From assembly GCA_027076245.1 (NCBI GenBank), contig JALTKC010000362.1, forward strand, positions 1 through 14,481: a stretch of DNA of 14,481 nucleotides. The letters run 5' to 3'. Below, piece after piece: positions 13,717 through 14,481 of this stretch (positions are counted from its first letter, which is position 1; each line of letters opens with the position of its first letter). A model generated the notes under the pieces. The model was not told the DNA's origin and ran no database searches. It saw only the letters and a program-made list of their open reading frames with translations. This DNA comes from Gammaproteobacteria bacterium. GTDB taxonomy: Bacteria; Pseudomonadota; Gammaproteobacteria; GRL18. The translations under genes and the position numbers were made by a program.

Positions 13717-14428
13717 GGTATTCTACCCCTTCCTGGAATTTAACCATTGTTCCAAGCTGCTGCAGGTAAGCAACGACGGCTTCCATCTCGGTTTTACCGG
13801 TAATGGCCGAAGCGCTTTCGATATCCGCATCAGTATAAGGAACACCCACAGATCTTAAACCACGCATATGAGCTTTAAGCTGTTCTCCATCCACAGTGTT
13901 TTCTAACAGCCATGGGTAATTGGGCATAACAGATTCAGGTACCACGGAACGAGGTGCCTTAAGGTGCTGTACATGCCATTCATCGGAGTACTTGCCGCCC
14001 AGACGAGCCAGATCAGGTCCGGTACGTTTGGAGCCCCACTGGAAAGGATGGTCATACATGGACTCGGAAGCCAGTGAATAGTGACCATAACGCTCTTTCT
14101 CATCACGGAACGGACGTACCATCTGAGAGTGACACAGGTAGCAGCCTTCACGCTGGTATATATCACGACCCGCCAGTTCAAGAGGCTTCAGAGGACGAAC
14201 CCCGTCACCTTCTTTCCAGTCATCAAGAGACTGTCCAGGCTGACGTTTCCAGACAACACCAGGGATATTTTTTGCAGGCATGGCGCTGTCGAGATAAAAC
14301 AGCGGCACAATTTCTACAATACCGGCCACAGATACAACCAGAAAGGTAAGAAAGGCCATCAGCCAGACATTACGTTCCGCCTTGCTCTGCAAGCCTGTTT
14401 CATTTGCTTGTGGATCATTAAAAGCCAT
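13709..14428 (-). CDS. ccoO: CcoO, cbb3 oxidase monohaem cytochrome c subunit
   Basis: CcoO is the membrane-anchored monohaem cytochrome c of cbb3 oxidase, relaying electrons to CcoN. The 239-aa protein has an N-terminal helix (about 22-45), followed by the periplasmic domain. The haem site is CYLCH (96-100) in the conserved context GRDIYQREGCYLCHSQMVRPFRDEKERYGHYS. The segment WGSKRTGPDLARLGGKYSDEWH and the axial methionine in SVMPNYPWL (M168) are also conserved. The start codon has a strong AAGGAGGAG site about eight to ten bases upstream. It lies 14 bases after the ccoN stop and overlaps ccoQ by eight bases. Confidence 0.98.
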   Translation of the reverse strand: MAFNDPQANETGLQSKAERNVWLMAFLTFLVVSVAGIVEIVPLFYLDSAMPAKNIPGVVWKRQPGQSLDDWKEGDGVRPLKPLELAGRDIYQREGCYLCHSQMVRPFRDEKERYGHYSLASESMYDHPFQWGSKRTGPDLARLGGKYSDEWHVQHLKAPRSVVPESVMPNYPWLLENTVDGEQLKAHMRGLRSVGVPYTDADIESASAITGKTEMEAVVAYLQQLGTMVKFQEGVEYRE

Positions 14429-14442
14429 TTTAAAACTCCTCC

Positions 14443-14481
14443 TTATGCTGTTACAGCAGCAGTTTGTGCCGCTTTAACTGT
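14443..14481 (-). CDS. ccoN: CcoN, cbb3 oxidase catalytic subunit (last 12 codons)
   Basis: Only the 3' end is in the window: an open frame reading TVKAAQTAAVTA followed by TAA, ending 14 bases before ccoO. The sequence itself is not diagnostic. The identification comes from position, since ccoN precedes ccoO in cbb3 operons. The stop overlaps the ribosome binding site of ccoO (TAAGGAGGAG). Confidence 0.7.
   Translation of the reverse strand, partial: TVKAAQTAAVTA

Overview
The window looks like a gammaproteobacterial chromosome. It carries the conserved block of an M16 zinc peptidase diverging from ftsY-ftsE-ftsX, with rpoH further along. It then carries a complete set of cbb3-type cytochrome oxidase genes on the other strand. 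A secreted Trp/Asn/Gly-rich repeat protein resembling the sulfur globule envelope proteins of sulfur-oxidising gammaproteobacteria suggests, but does not prove, a sulfur oxidiser. Intergenic DNA is AT-rich and most genes have recognisable Shine-Dalgarno sequences.

Left part (1-6510). The 5' part of an M16 peptidase gene runs off the left edge on the minus strand. Divergent from it are ftsY, ftsE and ftsX, covering co-translational membrane targeting and the divisome ABC complex that controls septal peptidoglycan hydrolases. ftsE and ftsX overlap by one base. In many gammaproteobacteria rpoH follows ftsX directly. Here three extra genes lie between them: a DUF3313-like lipoprotein, a 63-aa membrane protein on the opposite strand and a 141-aa membrane-anchored protein. 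rpoH (sigma-32) has an unusual control region. A perfect CIRCE operator (the HrcA binding site) overlaps the -10 of a sigma-E-like promoter, and a long leader with hairpins, a 31-codon ORF and a second sigma-70-like promoter follows. This implies that the heat-shock sigma factor is itself under HrcA repression.

Middle (6510-7234). Two hairpin terminators separate rpoH from a convergent gene for a secreted, tandem-repeat Trp/Asn/Gly-rich protein (three 63-bp units), the sulfur-globule-like protein.

Right part (7235-14481, all minus strand). In transcription order: ccoN (last 12 codons only), ccoO, ccoQ, ccoP, a 38-aa single-helix protein, ccoG, fixH/ccoH, ccoI and ccoS. The structural genes ccoNOQP encode the microaerobic terminal oxidase. 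ccoGHIS encode its copper and assembly machinery: CcoG ferredoxin-like copper reductase, CcoH assembly factor, CcoI copper P-type ATPase and CcoS. Between the two operons sits a self-contained module. An FNR/ANR box is placed exactly at -41.5 relative to a TATGAT -10, and is followed by the 38-aa ORF with a strong ribosome binding site and a strong intrinsic terminator. This looks like an oxygen-regulated, separately transcribed small membrane protein, possibly an accessory oxidase subunit of the CcoM kind.

The points most worth pursuing are the CIRCE/sigma-E control of rpoH and the FNR-driven micro-gene between ccoP and ccoG. Others are the nested inverted repeat holding the FNR box, the HP-to-HM change in CcoI and the sulfur-globule-like repeat protein.
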